Shown: positions 1-15,400, counted from the stretch's first letter. The stretch: 64,000 nt of DNA from Dendrolimus kikuchii (GCA_019925095.2 CM034401.1:18818338-18882337), one strand, 5' to 3'. Numbers and translations are program-made. The notes: generated from the letters alone by a model not told the origin.

Positions 1-456
1 CCCTCTAATATATTAGTTTACTAAATTTCCGCACTATGTTGGTCCATTTGGTTCTCTTACCAATATGGAAGGGCCGTCTATATCTGGGAATGCAAAAGGT
101 GCGTGGCACCCAAGCACAGAGAGCTGTTACTTTTGAAAATGAACATCATCTAAACTCAAACACCGAAAATGTTATAAATTTTATTTTATGTCAGTGGAAA
201 GGGGCGGGGTCTCTTTTTTATGCCTCGACGCCTAATATAGCTTAGACAGCTCTGTATGCAGTTTTATCCATAAGAGCGACTCCTAACATAGCTCGCCCGT
301 TTAGCGAATTTTAATTATTGAACAACAAACATTTTAACAAAACATCACTTTTCAAGCCTCATGCGATAGTCGTTTTTATGTCTAAAATGATTCCAGGTTA
401 TAAAACCAGCACGTTTCTACGGCGACAATATTCATGAATTCGTTGACATTTTTCAG

Positions 457-3400
457 ACGTTGCATCACAGTCAAACTATGGAGGGTTGTTCGGCGCCGCT
501 AGTAGTTAAGTTTGCTGACACTCAAAAAGAGAAAGAACAAAAGAAACTTCAAGCTATGCAAGCAAGTCTATGGGGGCTAACGACTCCAGTTGCGCCCGCG
601 GCGTATTTGGCGTCGGAGGCGGCGCTATCGCCAGCAACGCAACTGCAACTGTTACAGCAACTGCAGGCGGTCGGGTTGCAGCAGCAGTTGCTTCAAGGAC
701 AAGGATCGACGTTGTTGCAAGGTAAGATTGCAATACAGTTTTTTAACTTCAAAAATTGTTTAGTGACGCCATCCTGAAGTATACAAACCTGTAGGTATGT
801 ATAATCGAAGCGCTAATAATTATAACCGTAGTCTATTTTTATTTTAGATTCTTTTGGGGTGCGTTATAGACATGAGACACTTTTATATATTATTTGAGAT
901 TTAAAGTGAATTTTGGGTGGTAATAAAAAAGTTAGCATGAAGGCTAATTATTACCCACTATTTAGGCACGTATAACATGAATTGCCTTAGAACAGAATCT
1001 TTATATTTGGGCATTTTAATTAGAGTGGCATCACTTTGCTACTTGTCCCAACTTATTCTACAATTATTCATCTTATATCCTTTTCTATGTCAGCGTCACT
1101 CTGCAGCAGTGCACCAAGGTATCTGAATTCGGACTTATTATTATTAAATGAGAATTTCTTTAGTACATCTACAATTTATTTAAAGTTGTCAACTCTATCA
1201 TTAGGAACGTGTATATTATGTACATTACAAACAATTATTTAATTAAGCAAGTACTTATATTGTTTTCAATTATTCTTACTAATTTTCAATTATAAATAAT
1301 AATGCATGTATTTAAACTTATAATATTATACTGCATTCAGATCATCTTTGTTTGACTAATGACTAACTGCAAATAACGAGATAATAAAACCAAACAATAT
1401 CCAGCTGTTTATACTTAATACAACCTTATGTAGAATTATACATATCTTGTATAATGTATGATTCAGTTGCTTACTTATGATTCATATTATGTGCAACTAA
1501 GAGATTTAATTCACATTATAATAGACCTTGAATTAACATTTCACGTTGTTTGTTTGTTATTTTTATATGTGCTGTAATACTACTAAGGATTTCAATGTGT
1601 GTTAATTGGTAGATTTAATCATGCTGCCCTTTTCTAGATAATCATTTATAAATTATTAATTTTTGATTAAGTTGTTTCGTATGTACATTGTACATACTTA
1701 TTTTATTTACAGGTTCCCAACATATTTTATACTCATAATACAATCATTATGTTTGTAGATTTTAACGGTTTTAAGCGCGGCATGTCGACGATTCAGGCAC
1801 TTTTCAGTAGCCAGAAGTAGAAGACAAAGAGGTCAAGTGTCAATGAATAATGTTTAAGTTATTATTTAACAGTTTAAACGTAGTTTAAATTATTGCACTA
1901 GTCGTGTAAACTTAAGAAACTACTCGTATCAGAATGTCAAGATTACTTTTTGGTTATAATTTGTATGAGTTTATTTAATACCTTCAACAAATCACCTTTC
2001 TTATCGAACCTTAATTCAATTAAGATTTGATTATCATCTTTCTTATCGAACCTTAATTCAATTAAGATTTGAGTATCATCTTTCTTATCGAACCTTGATT
2101 CAATTAAGGGTGTATGGACCAAACTCGCCCCAGATTAGGATTCAACCCATCGAAGTACATAAAAATAGATGGGCCTGGTCAGGGTAAATCTATAGCTTCT
2201 TTATACAGGAATTTTAAGTAGTGGGGTGGTGAAGTGGGGAGGGGGGGAGGCATACTTACCTTTACTACAACCCCTAAGGTCCGGCGATCTTGACATTTTT
2301 TTTTTTAAATAAAATTACCCTCACTTATTTTCACTGATATTTTCGCTAATGTTGCACTTCTATTATAGGTCCGAAATTGAAAAATCCTTTCAAAGTTCAA
2401 AAAAAAGCCAGTAATCAACATAAAAAGAGCCAAAATAACCCAAAAACCAACTTAATTGGATAAAAATGAAGAAAAAACACAATAGAACACATTTATATAC
2501 ACTACAAGAGTAACCATTCAAAATGGCGACCAATAAAAACGATATTTTTTTTTACGTAATCGCATTAATTTATATTTAACCAATATTTTAAAAAAATTCA
2601 ACAGTGTATTTAATAATAAAATTGATATCATTAATATATTGATTTATTGTCATATTAAAAGCCAACTTGCTAGTCGTCCACTAAATTGATAAATAAAACA
2701 AATGTTTCATATGAGACTTTCAAGGCGTCCTAACTGTCTGTGTGTACAAAAAAAATAGTAAATGGTTACAGTCGGTTGGTCTGAATATCACCTAACATAA
2801 CCGACAGTTTGTGTATAAAATAAATAGTAAATTTGAAATTATTATAAAACACAGCACAAGTCGTCGTAAAATCAAAAATTAACAGAAGAAAGCACATTCA
2901 CTCAACTACTAGAGAAAAGGAATAAAATGGCAGCAATAAAAGGGGCAATAAAGGCGGCAAACAAAAATATTTATAATATTTTTTTTCATAGAAATATATC
3001 GATTTCCGAAAATTATATAAAACAATATATTAATTAATTCTAAATCTTGAGCTACAAGATTTCGAATTTCTTAATTACAAATCGATAAGTATTAATGACA
3101 TATCGATTAATTTATTTTTATAATCACACCTTGTTAGCCAAGCCATTAAAAACAAAATTGAAACAAAAAACTGTCACTTTTTAATCAATCGATTATATAT
3201 GTCTAGCATGAATTTGTATTTATGCGTCAATTAAATTTGAAACTTTATTTCTACATTAAAAAACAGTTTTAGTGTTACAAAAAGTTCTAGTGGTTATATG
3301 TAATTCATGAGTACATTCATAAACAATTCGTGAGTACATTCATAAACTCAAATCACGGTTTGTTATTATCAAAAGTGGCACAATTTTACAACAAAAATAA

Positions 3401-6400
3401 GTCAGGTTATGTTTATAAACTAAAGAAAATTTTAAACCTCCGGACCTTAGGGGTTGTCGTAGGGGTAAGTATACCTCCCCCCTATTCACTACGCCCACCC
3501 ACAACTTAACATTTGTGTATTAGATTCTTAAGTAGCAGCCTATCATTAAGGCTACGTTCTACATGAGGCTCACAACGACCACGTTCACATCCGATTTTTC
3601 CCGTTCCACTTGCTTGCAGGCGTTACAATCATAAACTCTAGTGGAATGGACTATGGAGTTGATGTGATTAACGACGCAATACACAAATGTCATTGGTTGA
3701 TTTGAAAATCGCGCCTTTACCAATGTCAATCGATAGAGAGGATTAATGCTCTGTAGTCAACGCTTACTTGGAGCCACTTCTTCACATGGGTCGTTGTGAG
3801 CGCTTTGTGATTGAAAATAATGACGTCATACTTGTTGATGACTTGGATAGACAAACCATATGCAGATCATATAAAATTGTTTGCAGTCCATAATTGCGCC
3901 AACACAGACATTTAGAAAGCTAGCATCTTTATAGCTAGCATATTTTGTATTGTCTTTATTTTTTTTAATTATTTTTTTTATTGACTGTACAGTTTGGATA
4001 TCTACATTTCTGTTCGTTTTTTTAAAATACAAAAGTATTTAATCAGAGTTAATGATGTATGAACTTTACCAAAAGTAAGACCTGAGAACATTTATGAAAA
4101 AATTGCGAAAACTCACTTATGAAACTTCCCATTTTCAATTATAAAGCACTTCAGGTACACGTTTAATATTTGCTTTCGCTTCGTTACGAAAGTTTATAAT
4201 GGTTCTTCCTTATGTACACAATTTTATATAGAAACGCTCAATTTTATTACACTAATTGGATATTTCATAATGAACTTGAGAAATTAATTAAAGGAAAACT
4301 CCTTAAAGACGTACTTCGTTGAGTAATTCTTATATTAATTTGCCTGCGTCGTTCTTTTTAGTATGTGAAGATCGGTCGCGTTTTTTTCTTTGATGATTCA
4401 TTTTCAGTATTTTTTAACAATTGTAATTTAAATACTAATATCAATAATATGGTAGTCAAGAGCAAAGTCAAGTAAGGTAGTTGTAATCTCTCACACACCG
4501 CTAATACCTCCCGAGTTTAAAGAATAGAGTTATATGACCTCAGACGAACAAAAACAGTACAGCAAGCTCTGAGAGTGAAGCAGATTTTGGAATAAGAAAC
4601 CGATCATGTCGTAGTGCGTTCCGAGAAATTAGTATTAAATAATCGAATTACGGGCCATTGACAAATTACGTCACACGAATTTAATGTTTTGTCCCCACAC
4701 TCGTCCTTGTCACGGCAGGTCACTTTCGTGAGACTCCTCCCGCCCTATCACACAGCGCTCACGACGAGCCATGTCACGAGGTGGGTCGAAATGAGCGTTG
4801 GCCACAGATCATTAATTTTCTCTATTGATTGTCATTGACAAAAGGCGCGAATTTCAAATTAACCAATGACATTTGTATATTCGTCATTAATGACATCAAG
4901 TGTGACATCACACATTTTGCAATTTTACATTAAAAAAATATTAAATTAAAACAGCAGTTCCGTAATTAGTTTTACTTCCATTTAAATTATTCTTTAATAA
5001 TTTAAACCCTATCCTCATACCTAAAGAACGAGTTCGAAATATTCTGAAGGTTTTCTTTAATAGTTCAAATTTGGTGTTTTAAAGCAAATATATTAATTTT
5101 GAAATGTGACGTCACAACATTCAAGACCCCCCTCCCACTCCTTGTCACACAATGTCACATTTCGTCGACCCCCCCCCCCCCTCCTCTTAACTTGTGACGT
5201 AATTTATGAATTGCCTCTTAGTACGGATAAAAGTGGAATAGTTTCCACAGTATACATTACTATTACCCACACAGACGCAAACCACGCGTATTTTACATAA
5301 GTTTACGCACAAATGTTAAAAAAAATACTTCACTCCATTTGACGCTCTTGATCACAAAGGCTCCGTAGGCCTTATTTCATTCGTCTAAAGTTATGATGTT
5401 ATAATATTTTATAATAACAAAAATCAAATAAATTACCGCACTTAAATCCGTTAAAACGTCGTTTTATTATGTCTTCAACGAATCAAATAGCATATTAGTT
5501 ATTATTTTTAAACCATTATTAAAATTATTTATTGTCATAGTATTTTAAAATAAGATATGGTACTATATCGCCTATTCTTTTATATTCAAATAATTTTAGT
5601 GCTTATTGTAACTATGTTACCAATCCAATTATTAAAAAAGTTAAGAATTATATTAGCAATATATTTCCTATTTCAGGTTTTAAACTTTAGAAAAAAATAT
5701 TGAAACAAAATTAATGAATAAATGTTTTTCACACTTCAGGTCTTCTCGGCAAGACTAATATAACAGGTAACTTGCTTTGTACAAAGGAAAATGATGCATT
5801 GGAAATGTGTGTTTTAATCCGCCATTGGTTTTTTTGTGTCCATATTCCAGAACGCAACTCAATTATTAGAAGCTATGCTATCGTTGACATTTTGTCTCTG
5901 TATATATCGTGAGAGTGAGCAAAGCGACTAAATTTTTAGGCCTCACTGTTTTCATCCTGAAATTACTTGGTTACAATTCTAATAGGTCTCACATGCGGTT
6001 ATGACAAGTAGTACCAAACAAGTAGAAAAAAACATTAGCATCTTCTTTAGTATAAAACAGATTCTATCTGTATATCCGCAACTCCTCCCATAGCTTCTCC
6101 TGCGTAGTACGCAATGGATTTTGAAGCGGTTTTCACCATCAATTAGATAAGTTTTCAAAGAAGGTTTATATACCAGTTTTCGCCCATGGCTTCGCTCGCG
6201 ATATATAAAAACCTAATTAAGTTTTTATTTAAGTAAAATATAGCTACTTACAGGGGTTGGACTCGCGGCGTAGCCACGAGGTAATTCACTTTTTTATTAT
6301 TATTATTCTCCTCCTCTTCCTGACAATCCAGATATGTCAGAGTTTTTTATAAAATAAAATACAATAAAAAATTATATCTATTACATACAATCTTATTGTT

Positions 6401-9400
6401 ATATAGTTATTATAAATATTTATCCTATTGCCTAAATACATTTTTTGTTGCTTATTTAGTACATCCATCTCTTTCTATAGTCTATCGGGTTAATGTGTAC
6501 ATTTTCCTCATTTTACTAGTTATTGATAGTTTCCTGTTTTTATACTACATTTTTGACAAAATGGCTTCTATTTACATTTATTGCTGATAACCCTACTTTC
6601 TTGTGATATATTTATTTATATACATACAATTAGTATTTAGTCTATCTTTATTCCTTTCCATTGCTACTTTAATCATTTTAACACAAAATGAAATGAAGTC
6701 AGTTAGGTGTTTGTTGGCCGTCTTATCATACATATTATCTTTTCTAACGAGGATACCGGTCTTTACTTCCAAACGCTACTTAATCGGGTGTGCACTGGGC
6801 AGTAGAAAATTAAGTGTGGTGCAGTCTCGAAATGGTCTTGGTTCACATTGATTTCAAGCAAGTTTGAATTCTTCTTTAAGAACTTTAAAGAAACGTTCAA
6901 ACTTACCCCAACTGAATATGAATAAGATGAAATAGTATAGTATGAAATTTAAATTTTACATAATCCATTTTCAAAGATTGATTATCGTTCTAGAATATGG
7001 ACCTTAATTTTAAGCTTATAGAGATTAATTTTGTACTGATGAGTAGATGTCTTGAGCGTATTTGCTAGCTTGTAATGTTATTGTCAATTTATTGAATATA
7101 ACGTGTGTAAAAATCTGAAAGCATGCAAATTGTTAATCATATTTTAAAATAACTTAGTTGTTTTGTGCTGAAATTACTAATTTTTGTTTATATTTAATTT
7201 AAATTCTAATGATTCAATAGTGGATGATATTAAGGAAATAGGATGTTGATGTTAATAGTCTAAGAGGTGCATGATAATGAAAGACAATCATTAGGCGAAT
7301 GAAATATACAAAATGTTAAAAAAAAATTTTGCTAATCATATCGAAGGGTGAGACTATATTTGCGTCGAGAGATTTGTAATAATAAACTGTTTAATCCTAA
7401 TATCTCAACTTAATGAAATATAAAGAAGCTGGTTTCCAATTTATTTTTAAACTTATTGTCTAATATGCTTACATCCATAGAAATAATACGTTTAGAACTC
7501 GAGTGGATGTTGTGGTGATACAGGTCTTTCTGTCAGCAGTTTTGCGTTCAGGCAACTACGGCGCGCGTTTGGCAGACTTACCCGAATACTGCGACAGACC
7601 GATCTTGTCGCGCGGTACACACCAGTCCACACATTGTGACTTAGCTTGTGTAGAATTATATATCTTAATATATATAAATTACGTGTCACGTTGTTTGTCC
7701 GCGATGGACTCCTAAACTACTTGACCGATTTTAATCAAATTTGCACACCGTGTGCAGTTTGATCCGACTTGAAAGATAGGATAGCTTACGTTTGGACCCG
7801 GTAGGTGGCGCTGGAATCGGATTCTAAATTTTATTTCTTCAGGGCAGAACAACGTCTGCCGGGACAGCTAGTATATATATACATTTTGTGTGCGAACAAT
7901 ATAACTGTTTAAAATAGTTAAAACCAAAAACTTAGTTTAATTTCTCTCACACCTCAAGAACACCTTCTGGTAAGCAACCTTCTTTCTGATCAAATATCAC
8001 CACTGGGAATAACCACCACAGGAAACGCCTCCACCACACTGGTGACCCCGACGTGATTACTGAACAGTAAAGTGAAACACTTTGAAATAAGACCTAAAAG
8101 TCTTAGTTCGCTTGTCGATGCAGCGGTCCCATCAGGTCGCTAGACAAAGGCTTAGTATGACAAGGTCCAACAGTTCCGATTCCCTACTTTTAGTAAGACT
8201 CTATTTACTTGCAACATTATTTATGCCTTGTGTGCGTGTCAGCGAAAATAATTACATGGCGCTCAGGCACACATCGATGGATTTTGTGCTTCAACTCTGA
8301 ATTTAATTTTATAGATAACTCTCTGTCTAGGTATTATTACTCTAAGCTTACATCCATATTTAAAAAAAATATATTCGACTGTAGTACAGAATCTCATGGG
8401 TTTAGTCGTGTCGCAAAGGTGTGTAAATAAATAGGTACATAAAACATATTATGATACATAGTGACACTTTTAAAATGAATTTACTTAATATTATTATGAT
8501 ATCAAAAATAGGAACAGGGGCAAATAATTGTTATCATCATTCAACTGCTCACTAGTGATGATGAAATTACAATATACGGAGTTATCGTCTTACTAATATG
8601 GTTGTGATTAAGTTGGGACCTGGGGGTCTGTATATGTGAGCCCGAAGATCCGTTTTGCGAATTTTTTCAAATTGTATTTGGTCGTTTTTTGGCTATTTTT
8701 GTATATTTACATCTAGATTCTGTCTCACAAAAGAAGTGTAGGAGACGGGGCGTTACGGTCGTGCAATGGAATGATAGAAATATTTTTTTAGAATGATTCC
8801 GATTTCATAGTAAATAGAATAATAATATTACTGTAACATTTACTTTAAAATACGTGTTAAAAACAACATAACAACGTGGCTAGGATAATCTGTTATAATT
8901 AGTTCCGCTTTTTATCGCGGGACTTGGTTCGTGAGACGCACTCGTAGATACTCGGTATTCTTATTTTTTTCAAATGTCTGTGACTAATAATTACAACTAC
9001 TTTAATATGTCCACCACTGCCGTAAATTTATTTCATTTCGTCACTGATATTATTTCACCGGTGAAAAATCACCATCTGATATTTTAGAAGTGACGATGAA
9101 ATAACATTACCGCGACGTATCACGGTCATGAATAGAAGTGATTATTGGAACTGTGAAATGAAATAATACGTTGCACTCTCAACGTTACTTCACTCAACTC
9201 AAGCAAATGAATTCCTAACGTTTTAAAGTATAAAATTCAATTTTACTCTAATAAATTCGCTTGTTTATCGTTTTGACTATCTACATAAGCTGTTCCGTAT
9301 TACATAGCGTTTAATCGGTTTGTTTCACGTAAAATAACGCTCTGGTGAAATTTAACGGTCCTTTTTCATTTTTGTAACTGGGGTGAAAAGTGATTTATTT

Positions 9401-12400
9401 TATCAAACTGCTATTTACCCGGTGACCAGTGAAATGTACCATCACTAGGAATCAACCACGACCTTAGCGATTTGTTGTGTAGGCTTTAAGCATGAACTCT
9501 TTCACGATAACGTTCACATAAAAGCGAGCTCATTAAAATATCATAACAATCTCCACTCAATTTATCCCGCTCCACATAATTCTCCGTTGGAAGCGAAGAC
9601 GCCAAGGCTCTTGAGCACATTCAATTCAATTATATTATAAAATGAAAACATTTCTCGCGCATTCATAAATAAATTACAACTTTGTTTTGCAATAATTGAA
9701 ATGGTAATTCCCTTTTGAAGTCTGTTCTATTATTAGAAAATAGGGGTTGTGTTTGTCAGTTGGTCGTTTTTTGTAGGTATCTCTGAGAGCACATTGATCA
9801 AGATGTAAAAATATTTTCAATAAATATTATACAAGTCTGCAAAATATCTAAATGGAACATATGCGAAAATTTCAATTAAAATCCCCGTTTTATTCCCTAA
9901 AATTTCAACCTCTCAGACTGACGGAATAAATATCTAAAAATATTTGTGACTAGACATCATATGGATAGGGGCTCTTACTTAAAATATACAGTTTATTTTG
10001 TAATCACCGACAAACATTTTCAATTTTACTACTGTAGAATTATAAATATTTTAATCACCACGTCCATGAAAAACCATTTGAGTTAATATTATGACACTGA
10101 CATTTATCAATTGCAATGTGTTGTTAAACGTCACTAAAAACACATGAATAAAGTTTTAAGAAATGTTTTTTGGATATTTAGGGTTATGGGTTCGTTAAGT
10201 GTTTTTAATAATCGCGTTCTATATGCAATTATGAATAACACTTTTTTAACGAACCTGCAGACCTTGTATAACTATTGTTTTTTAATTTATTTAACGTTTC
10301 GCTTAGAACGCTAGACTAGAGAAGTCATCAATAACAATTTTTTTTGTAAATTTTAGTTGTGTTCTCTTGTTCTATGTTCCCTTAAAATGTTATCCGTGCA
10401 GGAACGGAGTAAGAATTCAATTTCCTGCGGCCTGGCGGCCTGTCGTAAGAGGCGACTAAACAACCCATAGCCAGGTGGTAGGGTATTTGCTCGACTGGAT
10501 GGCGACCACCCCTGGTCTAGAGTATGCCCACATAACAGCCTTGTGTTGTGTTCTGGCATTAGTGACCAGGTTCCAGTCTCCCTTAAGAGAGCAGCAGCGC
10601 ATTTGTAGCACCTTTGGTGTTGCAAATGTCCATAGGTGATGGTAACCGTTTTCCATCAAGTGGGCCGTCTGCCTGTCTGCTGAACTCCTGCAATAAAAAT
10701 AATAATAAAAATAATGTAGTGTTACTTAAGTTGAATGTGTCACTAAATTTTCCTTACTGATTTACGTTCTGAATATTTTATTAAGTACTTTTCGCTTTAA
10801 TAAAAGTTAACATTAATGACCAAGTCTCAAAATAAAGATACTGTAGACTACGCAGAGTGGGAAAAAGCAAATCTAGGAGAGCTGACTCCGGACCTCGGAG
10901 CTAGCGTTCCAACCGGGATTCAATGCTGGGCTTGTGACAATATTACATAGAACACAAAGTAACCCAAGTGTATTAAGCTAGTCAGAATCAGAACTATGAT
11001 GTTTTAATTTGCTAGATTCTAGAGCAATAGATATTGTTTGAACCAAGGTCAACCACGATGCCCGTTATAGTGTTACAATTGCCACGTTTATCACGTTTAA
11101 CTAACGTAACTACCTTTTTACATTGTAATTAGTGTCATGTTAATGCAATTTGAATATTCATAACTAGAACTAATTTTGCGTCCTTTCAATTATGGCTCTA
11201 TATATCTGACGTTTTTGACCATTTTAGTAAAAACTAGGTAGGTACTAAGTATTCAGGCCGAGCTTGTGAATTGTTGCTTTTCGCTATTCTGTGTATTATT
11301 TTAAAAAATTAGATCCGAATTAAGTAGTCATAAGGGAAGTTGTATGACCTTCAAATAACGTTCTCCAGTGGAAGTTTGAATAAAAACTTTTGAACTTTGT
11401 AAGGTAATGTGTTACTATGCAGTTTTATTGTAGACGTAGAGTGCGCGTCTTACACCGCTCTTGCGATGGCAGCCGATTGCTCCGAGCCGCGCCGTTCCAT
11501 TGTTTTAAGATGTCTGCTCACTACACCCGATCATATTATGACCGCGCTATGAGCGTATCAGAGGCTTTACACTCAAACATCTCTCATCGTTCATTTTCTT
11601 TCCATCAGCCCGAAAGAATCAATAAAATTTTAAATAGAAGAAAGATAGAAACAAAGATTTCTTTATAACTACAAAATATTAAATTCTATATGTAACATAA
11701 AAATAAATGGAGCATACAATGGAAAATGTACTTAAATATAAAAAAACAAGCAAAAGAACTTCGAAAACGAAAGACATTTGAGAATAAGCCCTCAGGCACG
11801 GTAAGAAATACGATACGGTCTACTATACCCACTAGTCACTAGAACGTATCAATATATTCTCGCCGAGTATTGTTGACGATCCGTGCATGGCACGCGACGG
11901 TGTTGGTCGGTGACGAAACGGTCTAGTCTAGTAATGGTCTGATACTTTTCAATACAAAGTTTTTTTTTGTCGGATACGTTCCTAGCATGGTCATGGTATG
12001 ATACGGTGTACATACATACATATTGTCACGCCTGTTTCCCATTGGGGTAGGCAGAGACGATGGATCTCCACCTGCTACGATCCTGACAAACACTTTTCGC
12101 TTCATCAACTTTCATTAATCTTTTCATACATGCATGCTTATTTAAACTGCTTTTTATCTGATTTTTCTTCAAAATATCTTCAATTTGATCATGGTGAGTA
12201 CGTCTCGGTCTACCGGCACCGACTCTACCAGTCACATTGCTGTCATATACTTGTTTTGTGATTCTGCTTTCATTCATTCTCTCTACATGCCCAAACCACC
12301 TTAACATTCCTTTTTCAACTCTTGTCACTACATCTTCTTTCAATCCACAACGCTCCCTTATCACACTGTTTCTTATCATATCACTTACATTAACCTTACA

Positions 12401-15400
12401 TATACTTCTCAAAGCTCTCATTTCAAAATGCATTTATCCTACTTTTATGCTTCATCGGCCATACCCAACTTTCACTGTCGTACATTAACGTTGATACCTC
12501 TCGATGGACAGCCATACGTGCCTTTACAGACTCTTTCCGGCTGTTCATAAAAGAGTTCAGCGCTCCATTCACCTTATTACCTGCCATTATTGTGTAAGCA
12601 TATAAAAAATATATAGATTAATTGATAAGTGAAATAAGTATATACATACATTATTATCTATGTATATACTTATTTTTTCTACTACTTCTTAACATGTCTA
12701 TTAGTATAGAGACATAAAGACACAAAAAGATATCGAAATAAAATATATTAATAGATACTTGTAAAAACATACATAATATAGAATATCGTTTAAATATAAT
12801 GATAGTAATTAAATATATTACTTACATTTATATTCTTTTTTATAATTTTGCTTTCGTTCCATTAATTGATTTGATGAATTGAATACAGGAAATGAACCGT
12901 CTAATATCGGCCTAACGGTAATTTTTGTTTCCACCCATCCTGCCTCTCTTGAAAGCTAGAGATAGGCATAGAGGTCCCAAAAAAACTGTGTAATATTGTT
13001 GGTGAAAAATTAACAATAATACTAAGGCCGCTTGCATAACGATTGCCTTTAAATAAAATTAGTTAATCATATTAAACTGCCTAAATACGTTTTACACAAA
13101 ACGTATTGAAAGATCTTTAAACATATTTAGCGGCAAATTTTGCGTTGTGTAAGACGCTAATTGTATTTAAGGGTGTTAAATACGTTTTGTGTTTCTTAAA
13201 TAAATTTAAACAACCTTATGCAAGCGGCCCTAAGATTTTGTTTTTTTCAAATTATGTATGTTTAAATATTGAAAATCTTTCAGTTGTTTAGTTGTGAGGC
13301 TTTTAGAATTGACGGCCTCTGTGGTTGAGCGGGCTAAGCCTTTGCCAGCCTACCTCACTGCAACGCAGAGGCTCCGGGTTCGATTCCTGGTATAGTAAAT
13401 TTCGGAAACGTATTTTCTCCGTTATTTACTATGGTCTGGGTGTCTGGGATCGGCACCAGAGTAGTCCGTTGTATATTACCCATAACACAAGGGTAACTTG
13501 CTTAATTTGGGGATATACAATGTGTGTGTTTGTCTGCCGATTATTTAAAAAAAAAAAAAAAAAAAAAAAAAGAATTGCCACAAATGCGCCTTACTTTGGG
13601 GTTACTTGGGACCGATTTTCGCCAAATTATTAGTTATTATTTTAGAACTTAAATCATAACTCTTGAATGGTTGACAGTGACTAAATGCACAATATGGTGT
13701 GTATTGTATATAATGATAGAATTAACTATAATATGTGTCCACATTCCTATTCACAAATCGTACAAAGCCATATTTAATATAAAAAAAGAAGAAAGCGTCC
13801 TGGAATACTCGTCATTACGCAATTCGTTTTTCTTTTTCAGGGTCCACGGCTGAGCCGTTAGGTTCGGCGTACGCCGCCCAATTCGGCACTGCATTCGCGG
13901 CGGCACCGCTCGGCTCCGTGCTGGGTTCTGCCGCAGCCGCAGCGGCTGGGAAACAGGTCGAAGGTATGTTTTCCAAACATGTTCCTTCTAGAGGTTGGTA
14001 GCTATTGTAAACGCCAGCTAATTACCAGTTGTTTACAAAACAGCTATACTGCTATGTTGTCAACCACTTAGCCAACTGGCTAACGGTTGTCGAATAAAAC
14101 GAAAAACCTACAACTGACAAGTTTACGGCTTAGCCAGCGTCGACTGTCGGTTGGCGAATTATTCACCTATTAGCCAAAAAGTCATCAGCTGGTTTCTTAG
14201 CCGGCTAATGAATGATGGCCATTAGCCGGATGACTAGGTTTTTGGAATTTCGTATGGTTACCCACCGCTAGACCCTTCGACGTGTAATAACATAATAGCT
14301 AACACAGCAATAGGGTGCTGGACAGTCAATACACTAAGACGCTTTTGTATCATCTTACTAAACGCAGAAGCCTCCTAGATTTTGTAGAAGAATAGTAAAT
14401 TATGACGTCACAATTTAACTAGTCAAAAAGCGTACCTACTGATTATTGTTTAAACAATTATTAAACTTATTATCAAAGGCCAGAAAAATTCTAACACTAT
14501 TTATTAAGTATTTTATGTTATAAAAAACGTTGAGTATATAATTTTATTTTAATTATCGTGTAGTTTCCATTTCAATATCTTAAACTGTCTTAAAGTGTTT
14601 AAAAGTTACGAATATAAAGTCTCATATATCGCCCGAATAAAGTAGCAGGCACAGCTAGTTTATGAATAAACCAATATCACAGCTACCAGCAGCTACTTAC
14701 TCGTAACTTGTTGTTTACGATAATGTCATAGTATAGGGGTTTATGACGCGCTTATATTACTTACTCTGCGAACCGCAGTTTATGAGATATCAGAAGTACG
14801 AATGTGAATGATTACTATTTATTGTAAACTGCGTTGTGACTTGTGGATGACAACTTAAGGAACAAGTTCACAAATGTTTTACGCATGTAGTCCGAAGAAT
14901 TTTTGCATCAGTTTGATGACGTTGAAGGTGATAACGTCAGAATTCGCAACACATCGCATTTCCATATCATACACCTCCCATAAAATTATATTTATAGCAA
15001 ATTAGATTATGCCCCATAACACTTGAGTTGTGTTGCGGCATTAGTGGCTAGGTTCCAGTCTTCCTGTAAGAAAGCAGCATTTGTCGTACCTTTGGTGTTG
15101 CAAATGTCCATAAGTGATGGTAACCACCAGGTAGACCATCTGCCTCTCTGCTGAACTCGTGTAATGAAAAAATATAAAAAACTTCTAAAACATAAATTTA
15201 TAAACTCAAATTACCATAACACTTACTTTGACTTATAAATATATAAACAGAACTTCATGCTTTTTTTTCCTTTATCTGATTTATAATCATATAAGTTGTA
15301 ATTTTGCAATATTTTGTTTAAGTACTTAATTAATAATAAGTTATAATTATAAGTTGTAGGTTAGTTAAGATTTAAAATAAGTTTTTAAAGTCAAGTATTG

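Larger units (their letters stand above)
722..13840 (+). other. Large CELF/Bruno intron filled with repeats
   Basis: No host coding exon was seen in this 13.1 kb. It holds the tandem repeat at 2000-2110, the TTAA element at 2218-3505, the TTA MITE at 4651-5217, a Helitron-like element at 7663-7871, a LINE-ends short repeat at 10391-10715, a LINE remnant at 12026-12590, a small MITE at 13026-13229 and a SINE at 13311-13572. The stretches 722-1750, 5221-7662, 9456-10390 and 10716-12025 are AT-rich with nothing else I can support beyond single-arm palindrome copies and weak repeats. Confidence 0.75.

Noticed and set aside
36..245. 69-codon frame at the window start
   Set aside because: No domain, no splice-site support, lies in the intron before the CELF exon.
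1993..2110. CRISPR-like array
   Set aside because: Direct tandem units with no spacers; the genome is eukaryotic.
10456..10659. Recurrent antisense open frame in short repeats ([22 protein letters not shown]..)
   Set aside because: It appears in many copies (also 26473, 49717, 60836, 61694) only because all copies share one ancestral sequence. It is antisense to the element, lacks a recognisable domain and is broken in several copies.
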